Assembly (NCBI RefSeq): GCF_023715145.1
Contig: NZ_JAMBNP010000002.1
Coordinates: forward strand, 310,001 to 374,000
Direction of reading: 5' to 3'
DNA: 64,000 nucleotides
DNA from: Paenibacillus glycanilyticus
Lineage (GTDB): Bacteria; Bacillota; Bacilli; Paenibacillales; Paenibacillaceae
Shown: piece after piece, positions 17,923 through 26,255 of the stretch
Layout of the letters: every line of letters starts with the position of its first letter
How positions within the stretch are numbered: position 1 is the first letter of the stretch
Position numbers and translations under genes: made by a program
Notes under the pieces: model-generated
What the model was told of the DNA's origin: nothing
Databases searched by the model: none
The model's input: only the letters and a program-made list of their open reading frames with translations

Positions 17923-19004
17923 CAAATACGATATTGGAAGTCGAGCGGCTGGGTAAATCCTTCGGCTCTCATACCGCCCTGCGAGATATTAATTTCTCCG
18001 TCAATCAAGGGGAGATTATCAGCGTGCTTGGACCGTCGGGCTGCGGCAAATCAACCTTGCTCCAGCTGATCGCCGGTCTTCAGCAGCCGGATGAGGGAGA
18101 GATCCGGCTGCGCGGAACAACGGTTGCAACCGTATCGCGTCTTGTACCGCCGGAGAAGCGCGGCATCAACATGGTGTTCCAGGATTACGCCTTGTGGCCG
18201 CACATGACGATCTACGACAACATGGCTTATGGACTCCGGAGGCAAAAGGTTCCTGCAGCCGCTATCCGCGAGAAGCTTGCGGAGCTTGTGGCCTTGCTGC
18301 ATCTGGAAGGGCTGGAGGACCGCCTTCCGCCGCAATTATCCGGCGGTCAGCAGCAGCGGGTAGCGATTGCGCGCGCGCTTGCGACCAAGCCGGATCTGCT
18401 GCTGCTCGATGAGCCGCTCTCCAATCTCGACATGCGTCTGCGCATCGAGATGCGTTCCGAGATGGCGTATTTGTTCCGTCAGCTTGGCACAACCGTATTC
18501 CATGTGACCCATGATCCGGATGAAGCCTTTGCGATGGCAGACCGTTTGATGATTATGCGGGCGGGCGCCGTTGATCAGATTGATCGTCCGCAAATCTGTT
18601 ACGACCGTCCGGCTACCTTGTCTGCCGCCATGCTGCTTGGCGCAGGAAACCGATTAAAGAGCAAGCTTGTCAGGGAAGGCGAGCATGCGACCGTCCGGAT
18701 TGCCGGACAAGAGATTGTGGGAACCTCGCCGGGTAATTCGAATAAACTCCGCACCGAAGCGGTAGACCTGTTGTTCCGTCCGGACTCCGCGCTATGGCAG
18801 ACGATGCCGACGGCGGCGGCTAACCAGCTGCCTGTCCATGTGCTTCACAGCGTATTCGAAGGCAAGCGGTGGCGGGTGCTCGCGAAGACCGGCGACGGCC
18901 AGCCGATCTCCTTCCTTCATGACGAGTACCTGGATGCCGGGCTTGAAGGAAGCCTGCATATCAGTGCTTCCGACGCCTTTGTATTCCCTCAGCAATCGGC
19001 ATAA
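17919..19004 (+). CDS. ABC transporter ATP-binding protein (FbpC/PotA-type)
   Basis: A 361-residue ATPase with Walker A GPSGCGKST (38-46), signature LSGGQQQR (140-147), Walker B LLLLDE (160-165) and an H-loop 'HVTHDPDEAF'. A C-terminal TOBE-like regulatory domain follows from about 240. It overlaps the permease gene by four bases (ATGA). It energises the importer encoded by the two preceding genes. Confidence 0.93.
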   Translation: MTNTILEVERLGKSFGSHTALRDINFSVNQGEIISVLGPSGCGKSTLLQLIAGLQQPDEGEIRLRGTTVATVSRLVPPEKRGINMVFQDYALWPHMTIYDNMAYGLRRQKVPAAAIREKLAELVALLHLEGLEDRLPPQLSGGQQQRVAIARALATKPDLLLLDEPLSNLDMRLRIEMRSEMAYLFRQLGTTVFHVTHDPDEAFAMADRLMIMRAGAVDQIDRPQICYDRPATLSAAMLLGAGNRLKSKLVREGEHATVRIAGQEIVGTSPGNSNKLRTEAVDLLFRPDSALWQTMPTAAANQLPVHVLHSVFEGKRWRVLAKTGDGQPISFLHDEYLDAGLEGSLHISASDAFVFPQQSA

Positions 19005-19021
19005 CGATATGATACACGGCA

Positions 19022-19059
19022 AAAGAGAGACAGCTCTAAGAGATGTCTCTCTTTATTTT
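19022..19059 (+). terminator. Terminator of the ABC importer operon
   Basis: Stem AAAGAGAGACA/TGTCTCTCTTT with an ATTTTG tail, 18 bp after the ATPase stop. Confidence 0.8.
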
Positions 19060-19080
19060 GTCTAGCACCATAAATGAGGA

Positions 19081-19761
19081 TTAGAAGAAGTAGGGCGAGT
19101 TAGGCTGCTGGAGGTAACCAAACGGCTGCTGCTGGTATTGCTGCTGCGGATAGGGCTGATGTCCAAAGGGGCCTTGTGCATAGGGATATTGGGAGTAGGG
19201 CTGCGGGGCTTCCGCCTCGCGGGCCGGCTGGCAGTTGGCCGGCGGGCCAATAACGGTTGTATCGGTAATCGGCGCCAATGTTTCTTTCACCATCTGCTCG
19301 TTTAGGCAATAGGTATGGGCCAGTACGCCAGGAGGCGTCAAACGCAGCATATCGGACATGCCGATGAACTCCGGCACCGGAGCGTCGAAGATTGCAAGCA
19401 GGTGGGTGTTATCGACCGTAGCGATCTCGTAATGCGGCCAGCCCTGCGGGACATTGGCAACCTGGCCGGGCTGTATCGGGAAGTTGAGCAGCTGCTTCGT
19501 GAACGGATTGATGATCGAGACAACTGCCGCGCCGGAAATACAATATACAAGCTCGGATGCATTCTGATGGGTATGCGGCTCTACGACATTCGAACGGCTG
19601 AGGTAAATATCCAGCAAAGACACGTTGCCAAGGGTATTTAATTGTTCAATCGACAACGTATTAATGAAGTTGCGATTGTCTTTTTTGAAGGTCGTATTTT
19701 TATTCACGTCATACCAGAACTGTACATTTGGAGAAGTAAAATCCATATAGGATACCGCCAC
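19081..19761 (-). CDS. Cupin-domain protein with a Pro/Gln/Tyr-rich C-terminal tail
   Basis: The 226-residue protein has a complete cupin metal site: H63, H65 and E70 in 'HTHQNASELVY' and H110 in 'PQGWPH'. From about residue 180 the sequence becomes low-complexity, rich in Pro, Gln, Tyr and Gly. Tails of this kind occur on some spore-coat and surface proteins, but that is inference. The start is taken as GTG 19761. ATG 19746 is an alternative. It lies just downstream of the bicupin gene on the same strand. Confidence 0.78.
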   Translation of the reverse strand: MAVSYMDFTSPNVQFWYDVNKNTTFKKDNRNFINTLSIEQLNTLGNVSLLDIYLSRSNVVEPHTHQNASELVYCISGAAVVSIINPFTKQLLNFPIQPGQVANVPQGWPHYEIATVDNTHLLAIFDAPVPEFIGMSDMLRLTPPGVLAHTYCLNEQMVKETLAPITDTTVIGPPANCQPAREAEAPQPYSQYPYAQGPFGHQPYPQQQYQQQPFGYLQQPNSPYFF

Positions 19762-19840
19762 TAGCTTTCCGCCTTTCTGTCGGACATGAGGATTGAAGAC
19801 TAATGGGATATCCTATGCTTCCGCCTATTAAGACGTTCGC

Positions 19841-21100
19841 CTATTTCAAATAAGACTTGCCCGGGTATTTTACGACCGGCCATTTCTCCTTGCGGAGATG
19901 GTTTAGCAGCTCGGGCCCGACATGGAGATTATCCGCTACGAGATCTCTAGGGGTGAGGGCCATCCATTGGTTGAGGGAGACATCCATAAACCTGTCGCTC
20001 TTGAACATCTCGAGGAACCATAAGGAATCATCGCCGGTGTTCTGAATATAATGCCCGAATGCAAAAGGCACGTAGCCAACATCGCCGGCGCGGTAATTAA
20101 AGGTTCTGGCCGCTCCGTTCCCCGCAAAGACGGTCATACGCCCTTGTCCGGTCAAGTAATACTGCCATTCATCATTATTGGGATGCCAGTGCAGCTCCCG
20201 CATGCCGCCCGGCTTAATCTCGACAAGTGCGGCGGCGATCGTTTTGGAGGCGTGGAAATTGGTAGAATCTACGATCCTTACCGTACCGCCTGGTGTCACG
20301 ATGGGAGTTTGCGCGAGAAGCCGGTATTTAAAGCTCTGCGGGACAGTGCCGTAAGGGGAGTGAACCTGCTGGCTTTCAATAGATCCGGGTACATGATCCT
20401 GGAAAATATATACCTGATCCGAAGGAATGGAGTCGAAGGCAGACTCGGGCACGCCAAAGTTGGCGCATAACACATCCTTGGGCGTATGCGCGAACCAGTC
20501 GGAAATCGACAACGTGTTCAGATCGGAGAATTTGCCGTCGTCAAATACGAGCAGGAACTCGCAGCCATGCTCCAGTCCCTGAATGGAATGCGGCAGTCCC
20601 GCCGGGAAAAACCACAAGTCGCCCGCGCCAACATCCGCGATGAAATTGCGTCCGTCCTGGTCAACCGACGTAATGCGGGCGCTGCCCCAAATCATGTAGG
20701 CCCATTCTGACTGCTGATGCCAATGCAGCTCCCGTACGCCGCCCGGCGTCAGATACATGTTTACGCCGGCGAGCGTGGTAGCGATAGGCAGCTCGCGCAC
20801 GGTAATCTCCCTTGACCAGCCCCCTTGGTTGAGCTGCATATGGGTATCGGAATACGCGAATTTCAGGTTCGGCACCAGTCCGTAATCCGTCACCGGAGGT
20901 CGCAGCATATCGGGATTCTCCAAATCTCTCATTATATCCCGCGGGCCTAGGTCCGGACCTCCTGCATCATCGCTTGGCCGATAAGGCTGAGGCACCGTAA
21001 AAGGTTCGCTTTTTCCATGCAGATCGTCAGGAGATATGTTCAAGGCAGCAAGAAGATCATTTGCAGCATGGGGGTTATTGCCCGAATTCGATTCGTTCAT
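19841..21100 (-). CDS. Bicupin of the oxalate decarboxylase family with a variant active-site lid
   Basis: The 419-residue protein aligns along its length with Bacillus OxdC. The N-terminal Mn site is H126, H128, E132 and H171 with R123. The C-terminal site is H304, H306, E311 and H350 with E364. OxdC uses a lid Ser-Glu-Asn-Ser whose Glu is the proton donor for decarboxylation. Here the lid at 192-195 is Ser-Asp-Leu-Asn ('[14 protein letters not shown]'). Lid changes are known to shift OxdC toward oxidase activity, so the reaction (oxalate to formate and CO2, or oxidation to CO2 and peroxide) is uncertain. There is a ~30-residue N-terminal extension and no signal peptide. GGAGGG precedes the ATG. 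Confidence 0.85.
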   Translation of the reverse strand: MNESNSGNNPHAANDLLAALNISPDDLHGKSEPFTVPQPYRPSDDAGGPDLGPRDIMRDLENPDMLRPPVTDYGLVPNLKFAYSDTHMQLNQGGWSREITVRELPIATTLAGVNMYLTPGGVRELHWHQQSEWAYMIWGSARITSVDQDGRNFIADVGAGDLWFFPAGLPHSIQGLEHGCEFLLVFDDGKFSDLNTLSISDWFAHTPKDVLCANFGVPESAFDSIPSDQVYIFQDHVPGSIESQQVHSPYGTVPQSFKYRLLAQTPIVTPGGTVRIVDSTNFHASKTIAAALVEIKPGGMRELHWHPNNDEWQYYLTGQGRMTVFAGNGAARTFNYRAGDVGYVPFAFGHYIQNTGDDSLWFLEMFKSDRFMDVSLNQWMALTPRDLVADNLHVGPELLNHLRKEKWPVVKYPGKSYLK

Positions 21101-21170
21101 GCCATTCCCTCCTAAATAAGCTCTTCAAACATACATATGACGGAAGGGTTGGCTATTATATACGAAAAAA

Positions 21171-21191
21171 AGCCGGGCAGTCTGCCCGGCT
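21171..21191 (-). terminator. Terminator of the pirin gene
   Basis: Stem AGCCGGGCA/TGCCCGGCT with a 7-T run on the minus strand (plus-strand A run at 21164-21170), directly after the pirin stop. Confidence 0.8.
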
Positions 21192-21200
21192 GTCATTCTG

Positions 21201-22085
21201 TTAGAAATCCGCGGATCCCATTTTGCCGTCCTGGAAGTCGACAAAGGCTTGGAATACCTCCGCGCGGCTGTTCATGACGAACGGTCCTTGCTGGAAGACG
21301 GGCTCATCGATGGGCTCGCCGCTTAATACGATAACGACGGTATCATCCGTTTGCCCCTCGATGCGGATGGTTCCTTCCGTATTCGTGAAGAGGATAAAGT
21401 CGCCTGCCGCTGCTGCTTTGTCTCCGTTAATAACGGCGCTTCCGGTCAGTACCATAGCGGCCGTGTTGTAGGAGGAAGGAAGCTCGAAGCTGGCTTTGCC
21501 GTTTGCCTTGAACGAAATGTCAAACAGGTTGATGGGAGTAAACGTGCGGGCAGGGCCGGTAACGCCATGAAAGCTGCCGGCGATAATGCGTACCGTACCG
21601 CCGTCGTCCGGGAGCTCCGCATATCCCATGTCCGCTTTTTGCAGCTCCTGGTATTTTGGCTCATGCATTTTATTCGCGCGGGGCAGATTGACCCACAGCT
21701 GAATGACGTGGAACAAACCGCCTCGCTCGGAGAAGCTTTTCTCATGGTATTCCTTGTGCAGCAGTCCGGAGCCTGCCGTCATCCACTGAACATCGCCGGG
21801 GCCGATAATCCCGTGATTGCCTTTGTTGTCGTGATGCTCAACGTAACCGTCATAAGCGATCGTGACGGTCTCGAATCCGCGGTGCGGATGCGCGCCGATG
21901 CCTTTCACTTCTGCGCTTGGCGGGAATACGTACGGTGCATTATAATCCATCAAAATAAAGGGACTAAAGCGTTGTCCGAAGTTCGTGCCTCCCGGAAAAT
22001 AGTTCGAGACCCGGAAGCCGTTGCCGACCATATGAAACGGAGGCCCTTGATATACGCCTTCTATCGAGCGGAATGTGGTTGTCAT
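21201..22085 (-). CDS. Pirin-family protein
   Basis: A 294-residue bicupin with the pirin signature 'GIGAHPHRGFETVTI' and metal ligands H66, H68, H110 and E112 ('GLLHKEYHE'). Bacterial pirins include quercetin 2,3-dioxygenases and redox-linked regulators. The physiological substrate here is unknown. AAAGGGG precedes the ATG, and an 18-bp palindrome lies about 35 bp upstream. Confidence 0.9.
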   Translation of the reverse strand: MTTTFRSIEGVYQGPPFHMVGNGFRVSNYFPGGTNFGQRFSPFILMDYNAPYVFPPSAEVKGIGAHPHRGFETVTIAYDGYVEHHDNKGNHGIIGPGDVQWMTAGSGLLHKEYHEKSFSERGGLFHVIQLWVNLPRANKMHEPKYQELQKADMGYAELPDDGGTVRIIAGSFHGVTGPARTFTPINLFDISFKANGKASFELPSSYNTAAMVLTGSAVINGDKAAAAGDFILFTNTEGTIRIEGQTDDTVVIVLSGEPIDEPVFQQGPFVMNSRAEVFQAFVDFQDGKMGSADF

Positions 22086-22121
22086 GATGGAAGCACCCCT
22101 TTATTATTAGTGAGCAATAAT

Positions 22122-22139
22122 TATCTTAAATTTAAGATA
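22122..22139 (-). promoter_or_regulatory. 18-bp perfect palindrome upstream of pirin (candidate MarR-family operator)
   Basis: TATCTTAAATTTAAGATA is perfectly symmetric and overlaps the likely promoter of the pirin gene. Its ATCT-N8-AGAT frame resembles the operator of MhqR, the quinone-sensing MarR protein of Bacillus subtilis. No MhqR-like gene is adjacent. Confidence 0.5.
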
Positions 22140-22339
22140 CTATAAAAAAGTAAGTATGTAAAGGGGGATTATAAAATGAAAAGACAGCCTCTCATCTCAA
22201 GATGTGTGACGTCATAATTGTTGAGAAGAAAATCAAAATTAATGAGAAATAAAATTCATAATTGGTGATAAATCAGCCAAAGTGTATAAGAACCATTGCA
22301 TTGGAATTTTATCAAACAAACGATATCGTTCAATTAGGT

Positions 22340-22570
22340 ATGGCGACAATTACACCAAAGGGACTTATTCATAATAGTAAGGTATATTCGAATCCGGCTA
22401 TGATCAAACACTAGTGGTTTGAACATGCTGAGAAGTTTGGAGAGTGGCAATGTCCGGTAGGTTATTTTCCAGAGAAACCGGATCATATTGTGCTGTTCGA
22501 TGCGCAAAGACTGGAGGTTGCGTCATGTGTTGAGAATCAGCAACATCCAGATGCTGCTGTTCTTGAGTAA
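22340..22570 (+). pseudogene. Fragment resembling the C-terminus of a Mu/TnsB-type transposase
   Basis: A frame from ATG 22340 to TAA 22570 reads coherently but has one in-frame TAG at 22412. 'ATITPKGLIHNSKVYSNPAMIKH' then, after the stop, 'WFEHAEKFGEWQCPVGYFPEKPDHI' resembles the Mu-type C-terminal barrel (G-I-x-F-N-G-x-x-Y, W-F-E-x-A-x-x-x-G-x-W). It has no ribosome site and is AT-rich. I read it as a transposon remnant. The family call is by eye. Confidence 0.4.
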
Positions 22571-22603
22571 ATAAAAATGTCAGTATTAAAACAAACTAAT
22601 AAG

Positions 22604-22633
22604 CAAAAAAAGGCTCTGCTAAGTAAGCAGAGC
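22604..22633 (-). terminator. Terminator of the luciferase-like monooxygenase operon
   Basis: Stem GCTCTGCT/AGCAGAGC followed on the minus strand by a run of T residues (plus-strand A run at 22605-22611). Confidence 0.75.
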
Positions 22634-22685
22634 TGTAATAAAAACACAGTCTATTTTATTTTTAGTGAGATGCTGTGCCGTTCGT

Positions 22686-23789
22686 TTAACCTTGCTTTTG
22701 TTTTGAGATTTCGCGCCGAACGATAGGAGCGACCTTATCTGCCAACAACTCAATCGCTTTCGCTACTTTGGCGTAAGGCATGTTCCCGATGTCCAATTGG
22801 AGAATATAGCGGCTATGACCGAATAATTCGTATTGGCGCAAGATCTTTTCAGCGACTTCTTGAGGACTGCCGACAGGGATGGCCATACCAGGTCCGACCA
22901 TCATCTCAAAATCTGAACGAGATATAGCTGCCGTGCCTCCCGCTCTTTTCCCTAGGAAGTGGCCCATATAGTTGCTGTAATGAGGATAAAATTCATCCTT
23001 GGCCTGTTGAGAAGTCTCAGCTACATAACCATGGCTGGTGACGGCTACTTGTAGCTTCGACGAATCGTGTCCTGCTTCTAGGCCCGATTGGCGGTACAAG
23101 TCGACAAGAGGTTTAGCCCGTTCAGGAGAACCTCCCAAAATTGCAAGGGCCATCCCTAAGCCGAGTCTTCCCGCATTGACGGCGCTTTGTGGCGTCCCAC
23201 CGACTCCGACCCACAAAGGTAAGTCTCGCTGATCTGGGCGTGGGGCGATTTCCAAATCGTTTATTGCACTGCGGTATTGGCCACTCCAAGTGATTCGGTC
23301 ACTTTCGCGAAGCTTCATTAATAGGTCTAGTTTCTCCGAGAACAGTTGGCTGTAGTCATCCAATTTATAACCGAATAGAGGGAAAGAGTCTACGAATGCA
23401 CCTCTTCCCGCGATGATCTCGGCTCGTCCTTCGGACAGCAGATCGAGGGTTGCAAAATCTTCGAATAGGCGAACGGGATCGACGGTACTAAGCACGGTTG
23501 TGGCGCTGGTCAAGCGGATTCGTTCCGTAGCCTGGGCGATTGCCGCAAGCACGACGGCATTTGATGAGACAGCGAAGTCCAGTGTATGATGCTCCCCGAT
23601 TCCAAAGATGTCTAGGCCTGCTTGGTCAGCCAACTTGGCGGCGTCCACGATTTCTTTCAGCCGTTGCTTATGGCTGACCTGAACGCCATGTAGGTTAGGA
23701 ACCGTATCGCCGAACGTATACAATCCGAATTCGAATACGGGTTTATCTTTTCTTGTGGTTACGTCCGTTTGTTTATTTTGAATGGTCAT
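22686..23789 (-). CDS. LLM-class (luciferase-like) flavin-dependent oxidoreductase
   Basis: A 367-residue TIM-barrel flavoprotein: 'FEFGLYTFGDTVPNLHGVQVSHKQRLKEIVDAAKLADQAGLDIFGIGEHHTLDFAVSSNAVVLAAIAQATERIRLTSATTVLSTVDPVRLFEDFATLDLLSEGRAEIIAGRG'. These enzymes use reduced flavin to oxidise a substrate and usually need a partner reductase, which is encoded by the next gene upstream. It is the last gene of a MarR-linked operon (marR, LLM, FMN reductase, LLM). The substrate is unknown. Confidence 0.88.
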   Translation of the reverse strand: MTIQNKQTDVTTRKDKPVFEFGLYTFGDTVPNLHGVQVSHKQRLKEIVDAAKLADQAGLDIFGIGEHHTLDFAVSSNAVVLAAIAQATERIRLTSATTVLSTVDPVRLFEDFATLDLLSEGRAEIIAGRGAFVDSFPLFGYKLDDYSQLFSEKLDLLMKLRESDRITWSGQYRSAINDLEIAPRPDQRDLPLWVGVGGTPQSAVNAGRLGLGMALAILGGSPERAKPLVDLYRQSGLEAGHDSSKLQVAVTSHGYVAETSQQAKDEFYPHYSNYMGHFLGKRAGGTAAISRSDFEMMVGPGMAIPVGSPQEVAEKILRQYELFGHSRYILQLDIGNMPYAKVAKAIELLADKVAPIVRREISKQKQG

Positions 23790-23809
23790 AATGATGTCCT
23801 CATTTCTTT

Positions 23810-24352
23810 TTATGTTGTTGGATATAAAGCCTTATGCGTGTCGATTGTTTCTTTGGCCAGTCGATTTAACCGATCTAAGATATCGGGATTTACAAGCTCT
23901 TTATCGGGATTGTAATCTTTGTTCTCGATGAACACATAAGAAGAGATGATATTAGCCTTCATAAATGCCAGAATCGGTTTTAGCTGATGTTCCGCCATCA
24001 GGAAGTGCTTAGACGTCCCAGCCGTTACGATAATGCCGATCGTCTTTCCCCGGAGGGCATCTGGAGGAAGCAGGTCAAACACATTTTTGAGTATGGCAGG
24101 GATGGAGGCTTGAAAGATCGGTGTTCCGATCAGAATCGCGTCTGCATCCATGACCAACTTGGCAACGTGCAGCGCGTCTCCCTTATAATCGAGATAATTT
24201 CTACCGTCGCCGTACGGGATGTCGTAATCAGCGAGATCGATCATGGAAACATTCACGTCCGCATCAATTTCACCCGCCATGCGAATGGCATTATTCATGG
24301 CAACTCTTGTTTTGGATCCTATGTTAGATCCGGATAATCCTAACAGTTTCAT
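23810..24352 (-). CDS. NAD(P)H-dependent FMN reductase
   Basis: The 180-residue flavodoxin-like protein has the FMN phosphate loop 'LLGLSGSNIGSKTRVAMNNAI' at the N-terminus and 'GTPIFQASIPAILKNVFDLLPPDALRGKTIGIIVTAGT' in the middle, typical of SsuE/YwqN-type reductases. It lies between two luciferase-like monooxygenase genes on the same strand and probably supplies both with reduced FMN. AAGGAG precedes the ATG. Confidence 0.88.
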   Translation of the reverse strand: MKLLGLSGSNIGSKTRVAMNNAIRMAGEIDADVNVSMIDLADYDIPYGDGRNYLDYKGDALHVAKLVMDADAILIGTPIFQASIPAILKNVFDLLPPDALRGKTIGIIVTAGTSKHFLMAEHQLKPILAFMKANIISSYVFIENKDYNPDKELVNPDILDRLNRLAKETIDTHKALYPTT

Positions 24353-24373
24353 GGAAATCGTCTCCTTATTTAA

Positions 24374-25429
24374 TTATTTAGCGGTATATTTACGAATGGC
24401 AGGCACGATTTGTTGGGCGACAATCTCGATATTACGAGCCAGCTTTTCGAACGGCACTCCTCCGACGTCCATCTGCAGAAGAAGGCGTTGATGACCGAAT
24501 AATTCATATTGATGAAGAATTTTCTCGATGATTAATTGCGGGCTACCAACCAAGAGCGCATCTTTGTAATCTGACGATTGTGCGAAAGCTTCTTTAGGAT
24601 AAGTGCCCCCACGCAGCGCGCGGAAAGCCGTATTTAGATGAGGATAAAATTCGTTAACAGCATCTTGCGACCGTTCCGACACATACAGCATCGCGGTTGT
24701 AGCCACTGGAAGCGCCGCCGAATCGTAACCGCTTTGTTCCGCGGCTTGACGATAGGCATCAACGGAAATCTTGAAGTTGACCGATGGACCGCCAAGCGCG
24801 GCGAGCATCAAGGGAACGCCGGCAATTCCGGCTTTAATTGCGCTCGCCGGTGCGCCACCGACTGCCCTCCAGATAGGCAATCGACCGCTTAAAGGACGCG
24901 GTAGTACGGTGGCCTGATCGAGCGGGGCCCGGAAATTCCCTCGCCAAGTGATCGTCTCCTCGTTGTTAAGACGAATCAAGAGGTCCATCTTCTCTTCAAA
25001 TAGTGCTTCATAATCACTTGTGTCGAATCCCAGCAAATCGTATGCGCCTAGTCGAGATCCTCTTCCGGCGACGATTTCAGCGCGACCACCAGAGATTAAG
25101 TCGATCGTGGCGAAGTCCTCATAGACGCGTACCGGATCGTTTACACTAAGTACCGTTGACGAACTTGCGATCTTAATTTTATTTGTGGCATTCGCGATCG
25201 CGCCCAGGACGACCGAGTGTGCCTGAGTGGCGAAGTGTTCTTGATGGCTTTCGCCTACGGCAAATACGTCGAGTCCTGCCTGATCCGACAACTTGGCGGC
25301 CTCAATCAATTCGTGCAAACGCTCGCCAGCGGTGATCTTATAACCCGTATGTGGATTGCCAAAATGTTCGCCGACAGAATAAAGTCCAATTTCCATGCCA
25401 TTATTAGGGTTAATTCGATATTGTTCCAT
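24374..25429 (-). CDS. LLM-class (luciferase-like) flavin-dependent oxidoreductase
   Basis: A 351-residue paralogue of the proteins at 22686 and 57396: 'MEIGLYSVGEHFGNPHTGYKITAGERLHELIEAAKLSDQAGLDVFAVGESHQEHFATQAHSVVLGAIANATNKIKI'. The 'EHH' of its paralogues is 'ESHQEH' here, which may mark a different substrate. It is the first enzyme gene after marR, with AAAGGAGAG before the ATG and a palindromic operator at 25467-25478 in its leader. Confidence 0.87.
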   Translation of the reverse strand: MEQYRINPNNGMEIGLYSVGEHFGNPHTGYKITAGERLHELIEAAKLSDQAGLDVFAVGESHQEHFATQAHSVVLGAIANATNKIKIASSSTVLSVNDPVRVYEDFATIDLISGGRAEIVAGRGSRLGAYDLLGFDTSDYEALFEEKMDLLIRLNNEETITWRGNFRAPLDQATVLPRPLSGRLPIWRAVGGAPASAIKAGIAGVPLMLAALGGPSVNFKISVDAYRQAAEQSGYDSAALPVATTAMLYVSERSQDAVNEFYPHLNTAFRALRGGTYPKEAFAQSSDYKDALLVGSPQLIIEKILHQYELFGHQRLLLQMDVGGVPFEKLARNIEIVAQQIVPAIRKYTAK

Positions 25430-25466
25430 TTTGTTCTCTCCTTTTATTTAGGTTTCGAATTATCAG

Positions 25467-25478
25467 TTGACTAGTCAA
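25467..25478 (-). promoter_or_regulatory. MarR operator in front of the LLM operon
   Basis: The 12-bp perfect palindrome TTGACTAGTCAA lies in the marR-LLM gap and extends on both sides with ATCA/TGAT arms. A similar sequence (10 of 12) sits upstream of marR at 25977-25988. Confidence 0.6.
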
Positions 25479-25496
25479 GTGATAGAGCAAAAAAAA

Positions 25497-25943
25497 TTAC
25501 TCACGAGGCAAGCTTTTATTTAAGCTATGCTTTTGTAGCCGCGTGACTAGCTCATACAAGGTTTTCTGTTCTTCTTCCGTCAACGTTTCATCGAAGAAGG
25601 AAGTCTGGAACGCCAGTTGCGCAGGGAAAGCTTCCGCCAAAACTGCTTCCGCCTGAGGCGTAAGACTGATCATCTTGGTCTTCCAGCCTTGTTTGCGCTC
25701 GATGTAACCGTCCTTTTCCAATCTAACCAGCATTCTAGAGATTCCGCCTTCTGTCACAGTTAGCTTGCTAGCCAATTCCAACTGGTTCAGCGGCTGAAAG
25801 GTTCTAATTTGCACGAGAACATCGAACTGTGCGGTCGTTAAGCCGAATCGCTTCAGAAATTCGTTCGTCATGTGATGGCTGCGGTTCGTGAAGCGAACAA
25901 GACGGAGCCAGATTAAGGAACCCAATGTGTGGTAATCGCTCAT
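25497..25943 (-). CDS. MarR-family transcriptional regulator
   Basis: The 148-residue protein has a MarR winged helix: '[68 protein letters not shown]'. GGGAGG precedes the ATG. It is co-directional with the two LLM genes and the FMN reductase. Copies of one palindrome before marR and before the first LLM gene suggest autorepression and control of the operon, probably by an electrophile or the LLM substrate. Confidence 0.9.
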   Translation of the reverse strand: MSDYHTLGSLIWLRLVRFTNRSHHMTNEFLKRFGLTTAQFDVLVQIRTFQPLNQLELASKLTVTEGGISRMLVRLEKDGYIERKQGWKTKMISLTPQAEAVLAEAFPAQLAFQTSFFDETLTEEEQKTLYELVTRLQKHSLNKSLPRE

Positions 25944-25976
25944 TCAGAACCTCCCTCTGTCTTTCGATAATCTCAC

Positions 25977-25988
25977 TTTACTACTCAA
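25977..25988 (-). promoter_or_regulatory. Second MarR operator, upstream of marR; rest of the 25944-26255 gap has no gene
   Basis: TTTACTACTCAA matches the palindrome at 25467 at 10 of 12 positions, and both are followed by CTGATA or GTGATA. It lies 34 bp before the marR start. The remainder of this 312-bp gap is AT-rich promoter DNA for marR and for the divergent gerKA-type gene. I see no other feature in it. Confidence 0.5.
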
Positions 25989-26255
25989 CTGATAAAAGAT
26001 CAAGATTTTTGACCAGGTAGTTTTTTCTATTTGTCAGTCAGAAGCAATTGATATCCGGTCAGAAATATATGCAATTGAAGTTGTAGACTGAGAAACTAGT
26101 TTGACTGGATGGGTTTATAGTATTAAAAATTTTGATGCCATACCTGGTTTATCCGCTAGCTCATCAACCTTGGCAGGTTTTCGTTTTATTCTCGTCTCGC
26201 TACCGATACATAAATATTATTAAAATGCGAAACCTATTGCGAGAGGAGGGATGGG

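Noticed and set aside
21351-22145. A 264-codon plus-strand frame opposite pirin
   Set aside because: It is antisense to a full pirin gene with all metal ligands. The translated sequence has no recognisable domain.
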